A stretch of 64,000 nt of DNA from Cristatella mucedo (GCA_009760855.2 WPIO01000025.1:355001-419000); one strand, 5' to 3'; shown: positions 46,701-58,315, counted from the first letter of the stretch. A program made the numbers and translations. The notes: a model not told the origin generated them from the sequence alone.

Positions 46701-49700
46701 CATATATACAGAGACAGACAGAGACAGAGAGAAGTAGATTTAAATGTCAGTCGGTCATTCGAGAGCCGTTTGTATAGCGTACCTCCCTCATGGTTTGGTC
46801 TTTGGCTTTGCATTCTTTTCGCTCTCTACACTCTCCCTCTAGGAGCCGATTTCACCATCAAACACTATCTTATATTTCTGTGCCGATGACACTCAGCTCT
46901 ACCCATCTTTGTAAATAAGTTGCTCAGCATTTAACTCACTTAATTCCCTTGCAGCCTGCATCGGCGACATTGGCACTTGGATGATTACTAACTTCCTGAA
47001 GCGATGAACCAACCGACCTAACAGTTATGGCCGAGTATCACCCTGAATTTGGAAGGGCCCACCCTTAAGACTGGTTCATTTTTGATGCCAACCTTGTTTG
47101 GCCAAGAAGTTAAGCGACTCACCTTTAATGATCGAGCTCAATATGCTCACTTTACGACCGAAGTCGTGGGCTCGAGGCTTAGGGCATATGTGGAGCGCCT
47201 GGATAGAGATTCAGTTATATTAGGGTGTTATACTGTCATGGCAGCCTGCTTTCAGCTAAGAAGCACCTGCAAAATCAGGGCCTGATTAGCCTAGAGTATG
47301 ATGGCCAAAACTAGTTTACACATTTGTGACATTTCTTCTAGATTACTGCAGTTCTCTTTATTTCGGACTTTCGGTTTCTACCCTCAATCGTCAGCAACTG
47401 ATTCAAAACTCAGCAGCTTTCCTTGTCTGTCGTCAACGGTATAGCTGGCCCATCACACCACTTCTGCCAGAGCTACACTGGCGCCGTATTAAACATCGAA
47501 TTGACTTTCAAGACCCTCTGTCTGGCATACAAGTTACTTCACTCGCCTGCGCCAGCCTACATGTCATTGACCTCCTTGTTTCTCCAGTCATGTGCTTTCA
47601 TACCACTGCTTCTCGACGTCCTATTTGATTCTCTCGCATAGAGTTGCAAAGCGCCTGGATAGAGATTTGGTTCTCTTAGGGCAAACGATCAACGATTATT
47701 ATTAATGTTATTGCTATTAATGTCATCATTATTGCCTCGCTGTGGTGTGAAGCTGCACAGCACTGCTAGTTTTTTGTTGAAATCTGTTTGTGATGCAGGT
47801 CTTCTTGATCTGCATTCAGACTCGACCGGCAGCCTCGATACCCTCACTGATGCTATGAGCATAACACTCAGGAGTGCTCTTGACAAGCATACTCCCGTTC
47901 ATTCTATCCGTGTTCAAAGTCGTGGAGATTCCTTTCAATTTACAAAGAAACTCCTAAAGATGCGCCGGGTTAGGCCGGGTTAAGCGCAGGCTTGAACGTC
48001 ATTTCAAGAAATTGGGGTCTGATGCAGATCTAGTCAATTTCAAAGACTTACTTCGAGTTTACACGCGAAAGCTTAAAAAACCAGGGCTTCTTTTTTCATT
48101 AGAAAGCTGAATTCCTACCAGTCGGACACTAAACAGATTTACAAGACAGTAAACCATTTACTGGCCAATGTTTTGAAGTCTGACTCCCCAGATATTAAGG
48201 GCTCAGCCGAAAAGTTTTCAGCCTTCTTCACTGAAAGAATTGTGCACATTTGTGCCTCCATTAAGCCCCCTCCGACTAAAGCAATCGCGGTTCCACAACC
48301 TGTGACCTTCCTTAAAAGGTTCTCCGAGGTTTCAGCATGCGATGTGGCAACCTTAATAAGGTCTAGCAAAAAGAGCTCGTCTCCTGAAGACCCTATTCCC
48401 TCATCTCTGTGGTCTTCACTAGCAGACCAACTTAGCCCTGCCATAGCCAAGATTTTTAATGCTTCTTTGGGAAAAGGGTTCGTCGCCAAGTCCTTCAAAT
48501 CGGCAATCGTTAAATCCATTCTTAAAAAGCCTGGATTAGACACAGAGGTCCTTGCAAACTATCGGCCAGTTTCTCTTTTTCCTTTCTTATCAAAGATTCT
48601 TGAAAAAAATGTTGCTAAGCAGCTGGTTGAACATTTTGAAAATAATGAAATGTCAGAAACATTTCAATCAGGGTTCAAGAGGCAGCACTCTACTGAAACT
48701 TCTCTCCTCCGTGTTAACAATGACATTCTACGTGGCAATGACGAAGGGAATGTCACTGCCCTAGCTCTGCTAGATCTGTCTGCTGCCTTCGACACCATTG
48801 ATCACGAGGTTCTGCTTAAACGATTGAGAACAGCGGTCGGTCTAGCAGACGAAGCGCTGGCGTGGTTTAAATCGTACTTGTCTGATCGAGTTCAATCCGT
48901 GTCGTGTGAGCGTCAGGTCTCACAAACGAGAAGGGTCACCTGTGGAGTTCCTCCAGGGTCCGTACTCAGCCCCTTGCTGTTATCCATTTATACACAACCT
49001 CTGGGAAAAGTCATTAAGGCCCATGGAATAGGATATCACTTCTATGCAGATGATACTCAGTTGTATTTGTCATTCAAACCGTCGGAATCTGCTGCAGCAA
49101 CTGAGAAACTGAATGCTTGCCTTGCCTATATTCGATCCTGGATGTCGGAAAACTTCCTGAAATTAAATGATGATAAAACCGAACTGCTGCTCATAGGACA
49201 CCCTAAGCGTGTGGCTGGATTATAAGGCTTTGCTCTTCTAATAGGCGATGCAATTGTGCGACCATCACCACGTGCTCGAAATTTAGGTGTCGTTTTCGAC
49301 AACTGCCTCAATTTTAAAAGCTTCATTCAGAAGACTGCTTCTACAGCTAACCATCACGTCCGATCCCTATCCAAGATTAGGAGCTGTCTTCCACGGTGGC
49401 TAGCGAAAAATTTAACTAACTCCTTAGTTCTGTCTCGGCTTGATTATTGCAATTCCTTATTGGCTGGGCTGCCAAAGAAAGCAATTAGACCACTGCAGTA
49501 GACTATGAATATTGCTGCAAGGCTAGTCTTCAAGTCCCAGCGGTTTGAGCACGTGTCTCCTTTGTTAAAAGAGCTAGGATGGATGCCGGTTGAGCAACGG
49601 ATCCAGAGCAAAGTTCTTATGCTGACCCACAAGGCCCGACACGGCTTGGCTCCTTCGTACCTAGCTGAACTGCTGCACCAGTTTCAGCCTATTCGCGCCC

Positions 49701-51797
49701 TCAGGTCTTGTGTGGACAATAAATTAGCTGTTCCATTCCTCTGCTTAAAGACCGTTGACAACCGAAGCTTTAGGTCTGTGGAACTCGCTTCCACAATTCT
49801 AACGCAACGACAACTACTCTCCTACTGCCGACTATAGTTCATCCTTTTCAGTGGTCCCGAGCTGCTACTTCCATGCTACTCACTACCTCAACTGCTCTCC
49901 TGACTCTGCTATGCTTCCCACTTTCTCTTTTTGTTGCGTGAGACGAAGTCTGTTGGCTACCGAATGCGTACTGAAAGCCGCTTAGGCTGTGAGTGCGCTA
50001 TACAAAACTCTCCTTCGTAACACCCACCTGGTCTTTATGACTTTGTGGAGTTACAGACGGAGATACATTACATTACATTAGCAGCAACTATTGGATGCAC
50101 ACGGCTCACCGGCATTCTGATGCACTTTGGGTAGGCGAAGGTCAGATTCAGCGAGAAGCGCTCGTGAGCGCCTGAACTCGTGCTCGATCCCCACGAGCGC
50201 ACCTGCTTGCTGAGCGTCGAGCAGACGACACCGTCCCTCTCAGCGTCTGAGCGAAGGAAAAGCTGAGCCACGCGCTGCGTTCGCGAGTAGGGCAAAGCGT
50301 ATGCCGAGAGCGTGCTGGAGCCGCGACGACGCCGGGAGCTCGAGGAGGCCGAGAGGAAGCTGCTGCGTTTGGCCCCGGGCAGGCCTTTCACTGGCCCCGG
50401 ACTGCCGCTCGGTGGCGACGATGGCGGCGCAGGCACCGCCGAAGCGCCGACCCCTGCCGACCAGGCGGCGGCCGCCGACGCCCACGTTGAGCCGCTCGGC
50501 GGCCCGGCTCGACTGCCGGCGCTCGGCGCTGCTGCTCGGCGTCTGCCCGGCAGCGATGGCGAGCGGCTGCCCGAGGCGGTTTCGGCAGTGCGGCCGCCGC
50601 TTGGCGAGGACCATGCACCGAGGACGATGGTGGCCATTAAGACGACCAAGTCTGTCGCAAAGGTAAGCGCCAGTATTGTTATGCGATGCATCTGTAGCTC
50701 CACAAAACGCCACTAAGACTATGCGGATGTTATGCAGGAGTATCCTACACCGCACTTTAATCAGTACGCATTCAGTAGCCGACACACTTCATTTCCCGCA
50801 ACGAAGAGAAAGGGAAAAGGATAGCTGAGTCAGGAGGGCAGTTGTGGTTTTGAGTAGCATGGAAGTGGCAGCTCAGAATGGCTGGAAAGGATGTGCCCCA
50901 GTCAGCAGCAGGGAAGTAGATGTCGCTGCATAAAAATGTGGAAGTTAGTTCCACCACGGTTGCTTGCAAAAAAAGTTCAACTAGCTCCCTGTTTCTATCT
51001 CGGCTAGATTTTTGCAGTTATATTTTCACTCTTCGAGCAGGTCCTCTATGAACAACGGATTAGCTGGTCCATTCCTCTGCTTAAAGGTCGTGGGCGACAG
51101 ATGCTTTTGCTCTGCAGGTCCTAGGCTGTGTAGACACGCACTAATATTAGATAGGGATCGGACCTGAAGGGTAGCAGAGGAAGCAGTCTTCTTAATGAAA
51201 CAGTCACAGCCTCTGGTTTGCACTGCAGCAGCCGGCGGCACCGGCTGCCGCCTTCACGGCTCTACTACGATGGCTCGTGCTGACTGCCAGCACCGACTTC
51301 GTCGTTGTTGCTTCTGCTGCAGCCACGCGGCAGACTTGCCTGCGACCTTCTCGCTATGTCCATCTGTCACCAGCCTGCATGCAGCTGCCATCCAAGTGTC
51401 ATTAGCCGCCCTGCCCTGCTGTCATCTAGTCTGCTCTGCCCGTGTCCTTACGTTGCAAAAAACGAGCGACGAGAACCGACTGACTCATGTAGGGTTCCAG
51501 ATGCTGGGGACGAACGAAATACATCTGGATCTTGCCTGATGCAGCCCCGATACCATCCTGCTGCAGGCGCTGCAGTTGTGGCCGTGTCCCATATGCGCCG
51601 GGGGCCGTGATGTAATGCACCGGGATCGAGTGGCGATCAGTGCTTATGCACTACTCGAGGCTTTGAAGGCCGCTTACCTCGCTTGCCAGGTCTGCCGCGC
51701 TGTGCTCGCTTGGCTGCTTCATGGGCAGGATCGGTTTTGGTTCCAGAGCTTTTCGTCAGGCGAGACTCGTGCACGTGTGAGAGTGAGTGTCTGCATA

Positions 51798-51845
<48 letters not shown>

Positions 51846-54800
51846 GGCGTTCGCCTGAGTGCGGGAGTGAGCTGGGGGAGGGGGGCTCGGGCTGTGACCT
51901 ACTGAACTGGGTATATACCGAAGGATCGGTTGAGTGCTGAAGTGAAGAAGCAAGCTTTTAAGGTGGCACGGCCTAGCAACAAAGCTAAGTGGCTGAAATA
52001 AGAAAATACGTTTGCTTGGTGAATTGCGGTTGATTCCCAATTGTTCATATGCCTGCGAGGACACTTCGTGGGCAGCACGTGAAGGGCTTTTCTATTGCTG
52101 GCCAGTGCCGAGTAAACAGGCCACTCGTTTGGCAGAACCACTCCTGCACAACGCCTGTACGTGTTTCATTGTCTGACCGGCCATATCCACAGGGACTGCT
52201 CCTGAGGCTGGTCAGCTCAAGATTTCTTCCTGCAGCCAATGATGTTGATCATGACTCGGCGATTCTACACCTGTTCTCGAGCCTTCCTCCGAAAAATTGT
52301 CTCGCTGGCATCATTGGCTGCTGCTCCTGCTGCTTATGTTCTGACGTGGCTGATTCTTCGCCAGCCACCTCTTCGGTTTCTGCTCGGCTGCTGAGATTTC
52401 TGCCAAAGATTGGCAGACAACAGCATTCGACTGAATAGCTGCTGACTGCCAGCATGTGCCTAGCGCTGTCGGGGTCCTCCCCACTTGCTGCACGTAATAA
52501 AATGCAGGGTTTATCGCACGGTGTGCATGACTCGGGCCTCATGCTTTGTCGTCGGTGGCGACTTTGCTCCGGGTTGGACGAGCAACATCGTGACCACACA
52601 CGGAGAGGTATGCAATCGGCCTTGGTGAGATGTCTTCCCCTCTGATGCCTTGCCCGGCAAGCAAGTTGCCTGGCTCTGGCATGGAAGTGAATGCAGTCGA
52701 GCAGGATTGGGCAAAGCGAGGGGCTTGTGTGTGATGATGCTCCAAGCTCCGACTTTCCATGTGTTTAGGATGGCTTCTGATGCCCGTGTGCAGCATGGCC
52801 TAAACAAAGTCGATTCTGTGCTGAGCTGAATAAATAAATAAATCCAAGCTGATTGAACAGCCTCCTTTTGTATAGCGACGGAAGAGCCTTTACGGCTATC
52901 ACCACGGCTTGTAGTGGTGATAAAGGATCGCCCACCGCAGGAATCGAACCCACGACCTCGGGACTGAGGTGGTGAAAGCAACCGCCTTCCCTAGTGTGCC
53001 ATGCCTGGCAGTAGCAGGGGCAGCTGCTGTTCGTTCGCTCGGTGGCTACATCGCCAAGCAGCCATTGAGGTCACGTGGTCGTACTACTGCCAAGACCACG
53101 TGGTCGTCCTGCTGCCATGGTAACGTGGCTGTATTTGGATTTTGATCATGCGGTCAAGCTGGCAGCAACGTAGCCAGAAATTCGCTAGAAAAGTGCTGCA
53201 CCTCGACTTTTGTTGCAAGTGCCAAGGTCTGTCTTAATTACTAAGGTGCTGGAGCTTCGAGACCCACATCCTGGGTTTGAGTACTGTAGTAGGCAATTCT
53301 TCATTGCACATTCCAAACTCTTTGGCTCCTCTGCCGCTAAGTAAATGTGGCAGCTAAATCTACAATGGCGTGTACTCTTTAGAATATTTAGTACTTTTCT
53401 TCAGAAAGTTACAGCCCAAGAGTGATTTCTTTTTTAAGAAAAACTCACATTGACTGCTAGGACTTAGCCATTAAATTTTTAATAATCAGCCCACAGCTTA
53501 TAGTTAAGTGCTTGCTGTACTCGTAGCTGTAAGATATGCTGATTTTTGTATGAAGTACTTCGATGCAGTTACGGACTGTTGCGCGTGAGCATGCCTGTGA
53601 AGCTTAGCGTTCCTTACCTGGGAATCACAGTGTTGATTGTCATGCTCTAGAGATCTGCTACTACGTCACATTTAGAAGGTCGCGGTAGCTTGAAGTCGTG
53701 ATCTCAGTATGCAAATACAGAAGAGTATTTTTTTTACTTGACTGCCATTGGCATACAGCTATTCTTCATAAGTAAGGGCACTGGTTTTTTGACAAACAAG
53801 TGAGGGAGTAAATCTACTTTAGTGATCCTCCTCGGTTCGGGGGTTTGGTTAGCATTCGAGCCAGCTTTGACTAGCAGCTGACCTCATGCTGAACCTCAAG
53901 TAATCCTTCAAGCAGTGATCATTATCTAAAAATATTTACTGCACATAAAGTACCTTCTTAGAGGCTCAGCAACCACAGGGATGGAGGGGGCAAGTGAGAG
54001 CATGTGCCGGCAGCTGGCCCAGATGCAGGATTTGCAGCAGCAGGATTGGCACGGTGGCAGCCTCCAACCTGCTACATGTCATCCAGGTTGGTCAAATAGG
54101 ACTTTAGCCTCCAAAGACCTTTGGCTGGCTTGCTGCATGCTACTATTTTGATCACGTGGCCGTTCTGCTACTCAGGTCGCTTAGGCGGTCTGCTGTCGGG
54201 CAGAGGTGATGTGGTAGGAACGCCAGTTTTCCTTATTCGTTGCAGCCCTTAGTCGTCATGCCCGCTGAGCCGACTGCCGGCGATCCATCTGTGGTGGCGC
54301 TTGCCTTTAGGACACCGCTCGGTCAGCTACACCGTCGGAGGTTTCTCAAAAGCGACCGGCTCTCGGTAGGGCTGGCGCTGGCATCAAGGCTGACACATCC
54401 GCTGTGTAGCTCACCTTTCACCTTGTCGTCTGCTCTGTCCTGCTGTGTCGTCTGCTCTGTCCTGCTTCGTCGTCTGCTCTGTCCTGCTGTGTCGTCTGGT
54501 CTGTCCTGCTGAGTTGTCTGCTCTGTCCTGCTGCATTGTCTGCTCTGTCCTGCTGCATTGTCTGCTCTGTCCTGCTGCATTGTCTGCTCTGTCCTGCTGC
54601 ATTGTCTGCTCTGTCCTTCTTCGTCGTCTGCTCTGTCCTGCTTCGTCGTCTGCTCTGTCCTGCTTCGTCGTCTGCTCTATCCTGCTGTGTCGTCTGGTCT
54701 GTCCTGCTGAGTTGTCTGCTCTGTCCTGCTGCATTGTCTACTCTGTCCTGCTGCATTGTCTGCTCTGTCGTGCTGCATTGTCTGCTCTGTCCTTCTTCGT

Positions 54801-55184
54801 CGTCTGCTCTGTCCTGCTGTGTCGTCTGGTCTGTCCTGCTGCATTGTCTGCTCTGTCCTTCGTCGTCTACTCTTTCCTGCTGTGTCGTCTGCCCTGTCCT
54901 GCTGTGTCGTCTGCCCTGTCCTGCTGCAGACTGGTGAATTGCGGTAGAATAGTAGGCGTCCTGAGCCAGCCCCGCGAGGGCCACATGACGAACAGCAGCA
55001 ACCAGTGCGTTTTGCACTGCAGGTCCTATACGATTTCATATCCACTCTCGGGTACGACGCGGATGCATACGTGCTGGCCACGTCGTTTCCTCGCCGCCTG
55101 CTGGAGCGGCTCACCGAAGTCGACCTCTCGACGGAGGGATTGGAGAAATCCGCGCTGCTCAACGTGGAAGCTCGCGACTCTTGA
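45208..55184 (+). CDS. UBXN8: UBXN8-like ER membrane protein with UBX domain, six exons
   Basis: Exons: 45,208-45,286; 45,438-45,551; 45,931-46,031; 50,291-50,662; 54,246-54,365; 55,023-55,184. All junctions are GT-AG and in phase; the product is 315 residues (human UBXN8 has 270). Two hydrophobic helices (about residues 11-26 and 39-57, [19 protein letters not shown]) would hold it in the ER membrane. A charged helical stretch follows ([19 protein letters not shown]...), then the segment [20 protein letters not shown], which parallels human UBXN8. A low-complexity Ala/Gly/Pro region comes next, and then the UBX domain (about 237-305): [40 protein letters not shown] and the p97-binding FPR at 284-286. 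UBX proteins recruit the AAA ATPase p97/VCP to ER-associated degradation; this is family knowledge. The ATG is the first of exon 1, with a short N-terminus before the helix. Introns 3 and 5 carry a LINE and a minisatellite. Confidence 0.9.
45601..45782. repeat. (CA)n-(TA)n microsatellite in UBXN8 intron 2
   Basis: Interrupted CA repeats pass into about 25 TA units. The tract occupies half of the 379-bp intron. Confidence 0.95.
46420..46720. repeat. (CA)n and (TA)n microsatellite inside the LINE copy
   Basis: Long CA runs with two GC-rich breaks, followed by TA/CA-mixed repeats. Many overlapping false frames arise here. Confidence 0.95.
47090..47235 (+). mobile_element. SINE2 copy nested in the LINE
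   Basis: The head CCTTGTTTGGCCAAGAAG, the B-box-like GTGGGCTCGAGGC, and the tail GTGGAGCGCCTGGATAGAGA...TTAGGGTG. LINE coding sequence resumes directly after it (CAGCCTGCTTTCAGCTAAG). Confidence 0.65.
47745..50085 (+). mobile_element. LINE-B copy with nearly intact reverse transcriptase (L2/CR1-like)
   Basis: The main frame 48,173-49,225 covers the RT fingers and palm without a stop: [67 protein letters not shown] and the catalytic [10 protein letters not shown] (about 49,040), then [16 protein letters not shown]. The frame continues in register past TAA (49,222-49,224) and TAG (49,499-49,501) to 49,837 through [33 protein letters not shown] and [15 protein letters not shown]. Upstream, 47,705-47,983 carries the end of the endonuclease-RT linker; a frameshift pair follows near 47,983 and 48,090. 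The 3' end has AAAGCCGCTTAGGCT, then GCGCTATACAAAAC, and closes with (ACATT)n at 50,070-50,085. It is 5'-truncated and inactive, but younger than the LINE-A copies. Confidence 0.92.
50663..52814. other. UBXN8 intron 4, first part
   Basis: No additional exon was recognised. A weak LINE-B 3' fragment is possible near 51,010-51,180: [16 protein letters not shown] on the minus strand and a separate [11 protein letters not shown] patch on the plus strand. A (GT)n tract lies at 51,797-51,842. Confidence 0.4.
51797..51842. repeat. (GT)n microsatellite
   Basis: About 22 GT units in UBXN8 intron 4. Confidence 0.95.
52815..53008 (-). mobile_element. SINE1 copy, reverse strand (best preserved)
   Basis: On the minus strand: GGCACACTAGGGAAGGCGG (A-box), a perfect B-box GGTTCGATTCC, the body GGTGATAGCCGTAAAGGCTC, the terminal CGCTATACAAAAGGAGGCT, and a closing (ATTT)n at about 52,826-52,842. 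Confidence 0.85.
53205..53345 (+). mobile_element. SINE1 copy, decayed
   Basis: CCTGGGTTTGAGTACTG keeps the B-box region, followed by GGCAATTCTTCATTGC and a CTCCTCTGCCGCTAAGTAAA end. Confidence 0.5.
53346..54245. other. UBXN8 intron 4, remainder
   Basis: No exon or clear repeat was recognised. It ends in the acceptor TTCCTTATTCGTTGCAG before exon 5. Confidence 0.4.
54424..54930. repeat. 22-bp minisatellite with a 198-bp higher-order period, in UBXN8 intron 5
   Basis: About 23 units of GTCTGCTCTGTCCTGCTGCATT and variants. A variant block (CCTGCTGTGTCGTCTGGTCT) at 54,483 recurs exactly 198 bp later at 54,681, that is nine units. It is strongly pyrimidine-rich on the + strand. Because 22 is not a multiple of 3 and no unit contains a stop, several frames on both strands stay open; these are not genes. 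Confidence 0.95.
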
Positions 55185-55366
55185 CACGCTTGGCTGGGCT
55201 AGGGGGGCCAGGGATCGTTTCGCTGCACACATTGACATTCGGGGGCCGAGTTGGCGTTGCACTGTCGTCATAGGCTGCTGCGGCCGACATAAGCGCCTGC
55301 TTTTCGTGGGGTTTTAAACGTAGCAGCCGAATTCGTTATCGTCAGCTGGTCTGACTTGTGCTGTGC

Positions 55367-55372
55367 AATAAA
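55367..55372 (+). terminator. UBXN8: Likely polyadenylation signal of the UBXN8-like gene
   Basis: A canonical AATAAA lies 183 bases after the stop codon, followed within 25 bases by GGTCAAAGGTGATGGTG, a G/T-rich element. Confidence 0.65.
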
Positions 55373-56029
55373 AGGCAAAGGTCAAAGGTGATGGTGTCTT
55401 GATTCGTCGTGTATGCATGCTGTCGAAGCTTGCTGCACTCTTTTGTTCGAGTCGCTGTAGGCCTTTTACTAATTTGCTAAGTGTAGGGTGCGGTAGTTCG
55501 AAAGTTGCCTCAAAGTCGTTTGCCGCGATGCAGGGGTCCAGAGCGTAGGGAAACTGGAGGAAAACGAATGGACACCGGGGTTCTAGAGAGTGTACTAGCA
55601 TGCCATGCCCTTGCATGGAAATAACCAGTTGCGTCGCAGACATTTATGTGCACAAGTGGGGTACGTTCCTAAACGTGTTTACCTTGACTCGGCTGCGGTG
55701 GAGTTGAGCCCAGCGGTCATTAAAGACTGCTCTGAGCTCTTAACCAATCCATCAAGAATTTATGAGCTCCCCTCCGAGCATTTGACCCAAGGAATAGTTA
55801 TAATAATATTAATAGTATTAATAAGACATTTGCTTAACTCGCTAAGTGAACAAAGTCTCCTTTTAGGCACTTCAGATGTGCCGTAAAGAAAGAATTTGTA
55901 TTGGTTAGTTATAACATGCACAGTATCAGTGTGCATGAGCAAACAGAAGGCAATTATCACGGACCCAGCAAATATGTGAAGAATCATGTTGTTGCATATT
56001 TAGCTTCATTTTAGATGTTATATAAATTC

Positions 56030-56158
56030 ATTTGTATAGCGCTCTAAGAGAGCTTAACCTATATTCAGGCGCTTCACATATGACTCGGGGCTTAAGCTCG
56101 AGATCTAGGCCAGACTTTGGTCGGAGCACTTTAACCGCTGGGCCAAACCAGCTCGGCA
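56030..56158 (-). mobile_element. SINE2 copy nested in the reversed LINE-A
   Basis: On the minus strand: ATGCCGAGCTGGTTTGGCCC, AGCGGTTAAAGTGCTC, the B-box region GATCTCGAGCTTAAGCC, then the tail GTGAAGCGCCTGAATATAGG...TTAGAGCGCTATACAAATG. Confidence 0.8.
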
Positions 56159-56260
56159 TTAAATCAGGGGGTGTCGTGACGTCATTCCGTGTGAGTTCCT
56201 GGGTTTAGTAGCATGCGAACTAGAGATACGTTCTCCAAAAGAATTTGAGGTTGGTTAGTG

Positions 56261-56644
56261 CAGGGGTTGGCAACCTTTTCGCTCTACTTGGTTATTTCAT
56301 GAGGTGAAGAACGCACACTCAGCCAGAAGAAGTGGGAGTGGGCGTATTGGATTGGGCGTGGTCAGCCGCACATATCAACGGTTGCAATAGATGAGCAAGG
56401 CAATTACAGCAGGGTTGACATTTATCATCCCTCCTCGGCCATGGGCTCCTGTTTCATGCAAGTGCCTGACATCAGTTTTAAAAATAAAGGCTGCGACCGC
56501 TTGAGCTGCAACCAGCAGTAACCTCGACAACAAAACCCCGATCGTTCGATTAGGCCGGATTCAACAATAAATAACCATGGGCGGTCAGATTGGAGTACTA
56601 GCTAGGCCGTATCTGACCTCAAGGCCGGAATTTGCTGACCTCTG
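56261..56644. mobile_element. hAT-type MITE, 384 bp, nested in LINE-A
   Basis: The left end CAGGGGTTGGCAACCTTTT and the right end AATTTGCTGACCTCTG are imperfect terminal inverted repeats of the Charlie-like hAT kind. LINE sequence interrupted at GGTTAGTG (56,253-56,260) resumes at TGTTAGAT (56,645-56,652), a decayed 8-bp target duplication. It has no coding capacity. Confidence 0.75.
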
Positions 56645-57479
56645 TGTTAGATGCGCAGCTCAACGGCTGAGTCAGAAGAGCGGGCGACACAATGTCTTGC
56701 CTGATTGGGAAATATTCGCATAGGCTGACCGGTGCAAGAGAATAAATGGACCTAAAAGTTAGTTACAAAACCTTGAAGTCAATGCGTTGCTTGATGGGTT
56801 TCCGAGCCAGCGCAGGTTGATGAGAAGCGGTGTAATGTGGCAATTGGTTCACGACAGGCAAGCCATTCAGAGTTTCGTGTTACCTAAGCGATAGTTGGTT
56901 GACTTGACCGTGGAGCTGATGCTGTCGTCTAGTGAAAGATCGCTTTGGAACAGGAAACCCTGATTTCGTGTAGATGGTACAGGAGATATGCTTGCCGAAC
57001 TCATTTTGAGGGCAAGGTTTTTTAATTTCTGAGTAACGCTCGGTTTGGCCAAAATTAGTGTTGGTTTTATCGTCATTCAAATTCAGAAACCTTGCTACCA
57101 TCCAAGTTCGAATGTCAGCGACGCGTGCAGCAAGGGAATTAAGATGGTTTGATGTGCTTTTAAGGCAAGCAGGGATCAAAATACAGGTAAGACTGCGTAC
57201 TATCCGCATAAGGGCGAAAGCCTAGACTATGCTTGGCGATTACATCGGAGATAGGAAGAGTATGAGTTGCGAAGTGAAGTGGATCAAGCAAAGCCCCTTC
57301 GAATGCCCCGTCCTTTCGACGCTCTTGGGATGACGATTGCTAGATTTACATCGAAAAGCTCTGCTATCTCTCGCCGAGAAAGGACCTAAATTACTGCAGT
57401 GCAATGTCAACGATGCACTGGCAGATGGAAAGCAGTATGGAAGGACTTCGCTGTAATAGTGATAATAAGAATAGTGCGT

Positions 57480-57545
57480 CCTTTCTCTAGTGCCCGAGGA
57501 GAACTTAATCTCTTTCCAACCGCTCTAGAACTTTCTGCAAGAGAA
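57480..57545 (-). mobile_element. LINE-A tail fragment
   Basis: GAACTTAATCTCTTTCCAACCGCTCTAGAACTTTCTGC is the reversed terminal stem-loop region. It is followed by a local duplication containing AAAGCCATGGGxTCAGxGACATGCA (57,549 and 57,631). Confidence 0.5.
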
Positions 57546-58218
57546 TCGAAAGCCATGGGGTCAGCGACATGCATAATAAGGCATGTATAATATAATATAT
57601 AATAATAATGCATGTATAATAAATGCATAAAGCCATGGGATCAGTGACATGCACAGTATAATAAATGCATAAGCAAACAAGTACCATGCTTGGGCTAGGA
57701 TGCTTAAGTAATCGTGATTGCACTCACGATCTCCGGTAAGCAAGACCTCTGGTTAGTAGCATGCACTCAATCAAGTATAGGTACAGCGCAGCGGAACAAA
57801 AATGGCTCGCTCACTTGAGCGAAGGGAAAGCTGAATGAAACGGATGCGTCTTCAGCTGAGACTTAAAAAAGATGCAAGGTCATCGCAGGTAGCGACCATA
57901 GCCGAAAGCGAGTTCAAGACTTTTTCGGTGCACACGAGGTGAAAACTCGACCACGAAAAGATTTCACAAATTGCACTGTTCTCTGAGAGCGAACACACTC
58001 AGGCTGCAGCTGAGCTCACTGCACAGTAACCGGGATTTAGCTCATACAAGGTACGTTGCGTTAGCCGTACCTCCTTAATTGTGAGGCGAACTCGATACAC
58101 CGGGGATTCGAGGCTACTGGCAAGGCGTTAGCTGCGTTCTGGCTGCACGACGAAACTTCTCGAGCAGCCAAGATGACGCGGCAGCTCGTAATTTCCAGAA
58201 CCAGCAGCCAGTGCGTTC

Positions 58219-58221
<3 letters not shown>

Positions 58222-58311
<90 letters not shown>
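58222..58311. repeat. (GA)n microsatellite, about 90 bp
   Basis: Uninterrupted GA units; false Arg-Glu frames arise on the plus strand. Confidence 0.98.

Positions 58312-58315
<4 letters not shown>

Larger units (their letters stand above)
46250..47700 (+). mobile_element. LINE-A-related copy, decayed, split by microsatellite and a nested SINE2
   Basis: RT pieces in order: [19 protein letters not shown] (about 46,290); [20 protein letters not shown] (about 46,780); an ADDTQLYP box (about 46,885); then, after the SINE2, [16 protein letters not shown] and [19 protein letters not shown]. The tail GCAAAGCGCCTGGATAGAG...TTCTCTTAGGGC runs into (ATT)n at 47,690. A CA/TA tract at 46,420-46,720 interrupts it. 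It lies in UBXN8 intron 3. Confidence 0.8.
55785..57240 (-). mobile_element. LINE-A copy, reversed, split by a SINE2 and a hAT MITE
   Basis: The tail starts in (TAA)n-rich sequence at about 55,795. The body resumes at 56,165 after the SINE2 and again at 56,645 after the MITE. The minus strand then reads the thumb region, e.g. SSASISPVPSTRNQGFLFQS, DLSLDDSISSTVKS and TWMVARFLNLNDDKTN, up to 57,240. It is many times broken. Confidence 0.8.

Noticed and set aside
50068-50703. A 211-codon minus-strand frame
   Set aside because: Shadow of UBXN8 exon 4, whose plus-strand reading aligns with human UBXN8 and has matching splice phases.
54424-54930. CRISPR-like array
   Set aside because: Units are contiguous with no unique spacers, and the sequence is a eukaryotic intron.
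54445-55317. A 290-codon plus-strand frame, with matching long frames on the minus strand
   Set aside because: Produced by the stop-free 22-bp minisatellite. It runs through UBXN8 exon 6 in a different frame from the real UBX domain.
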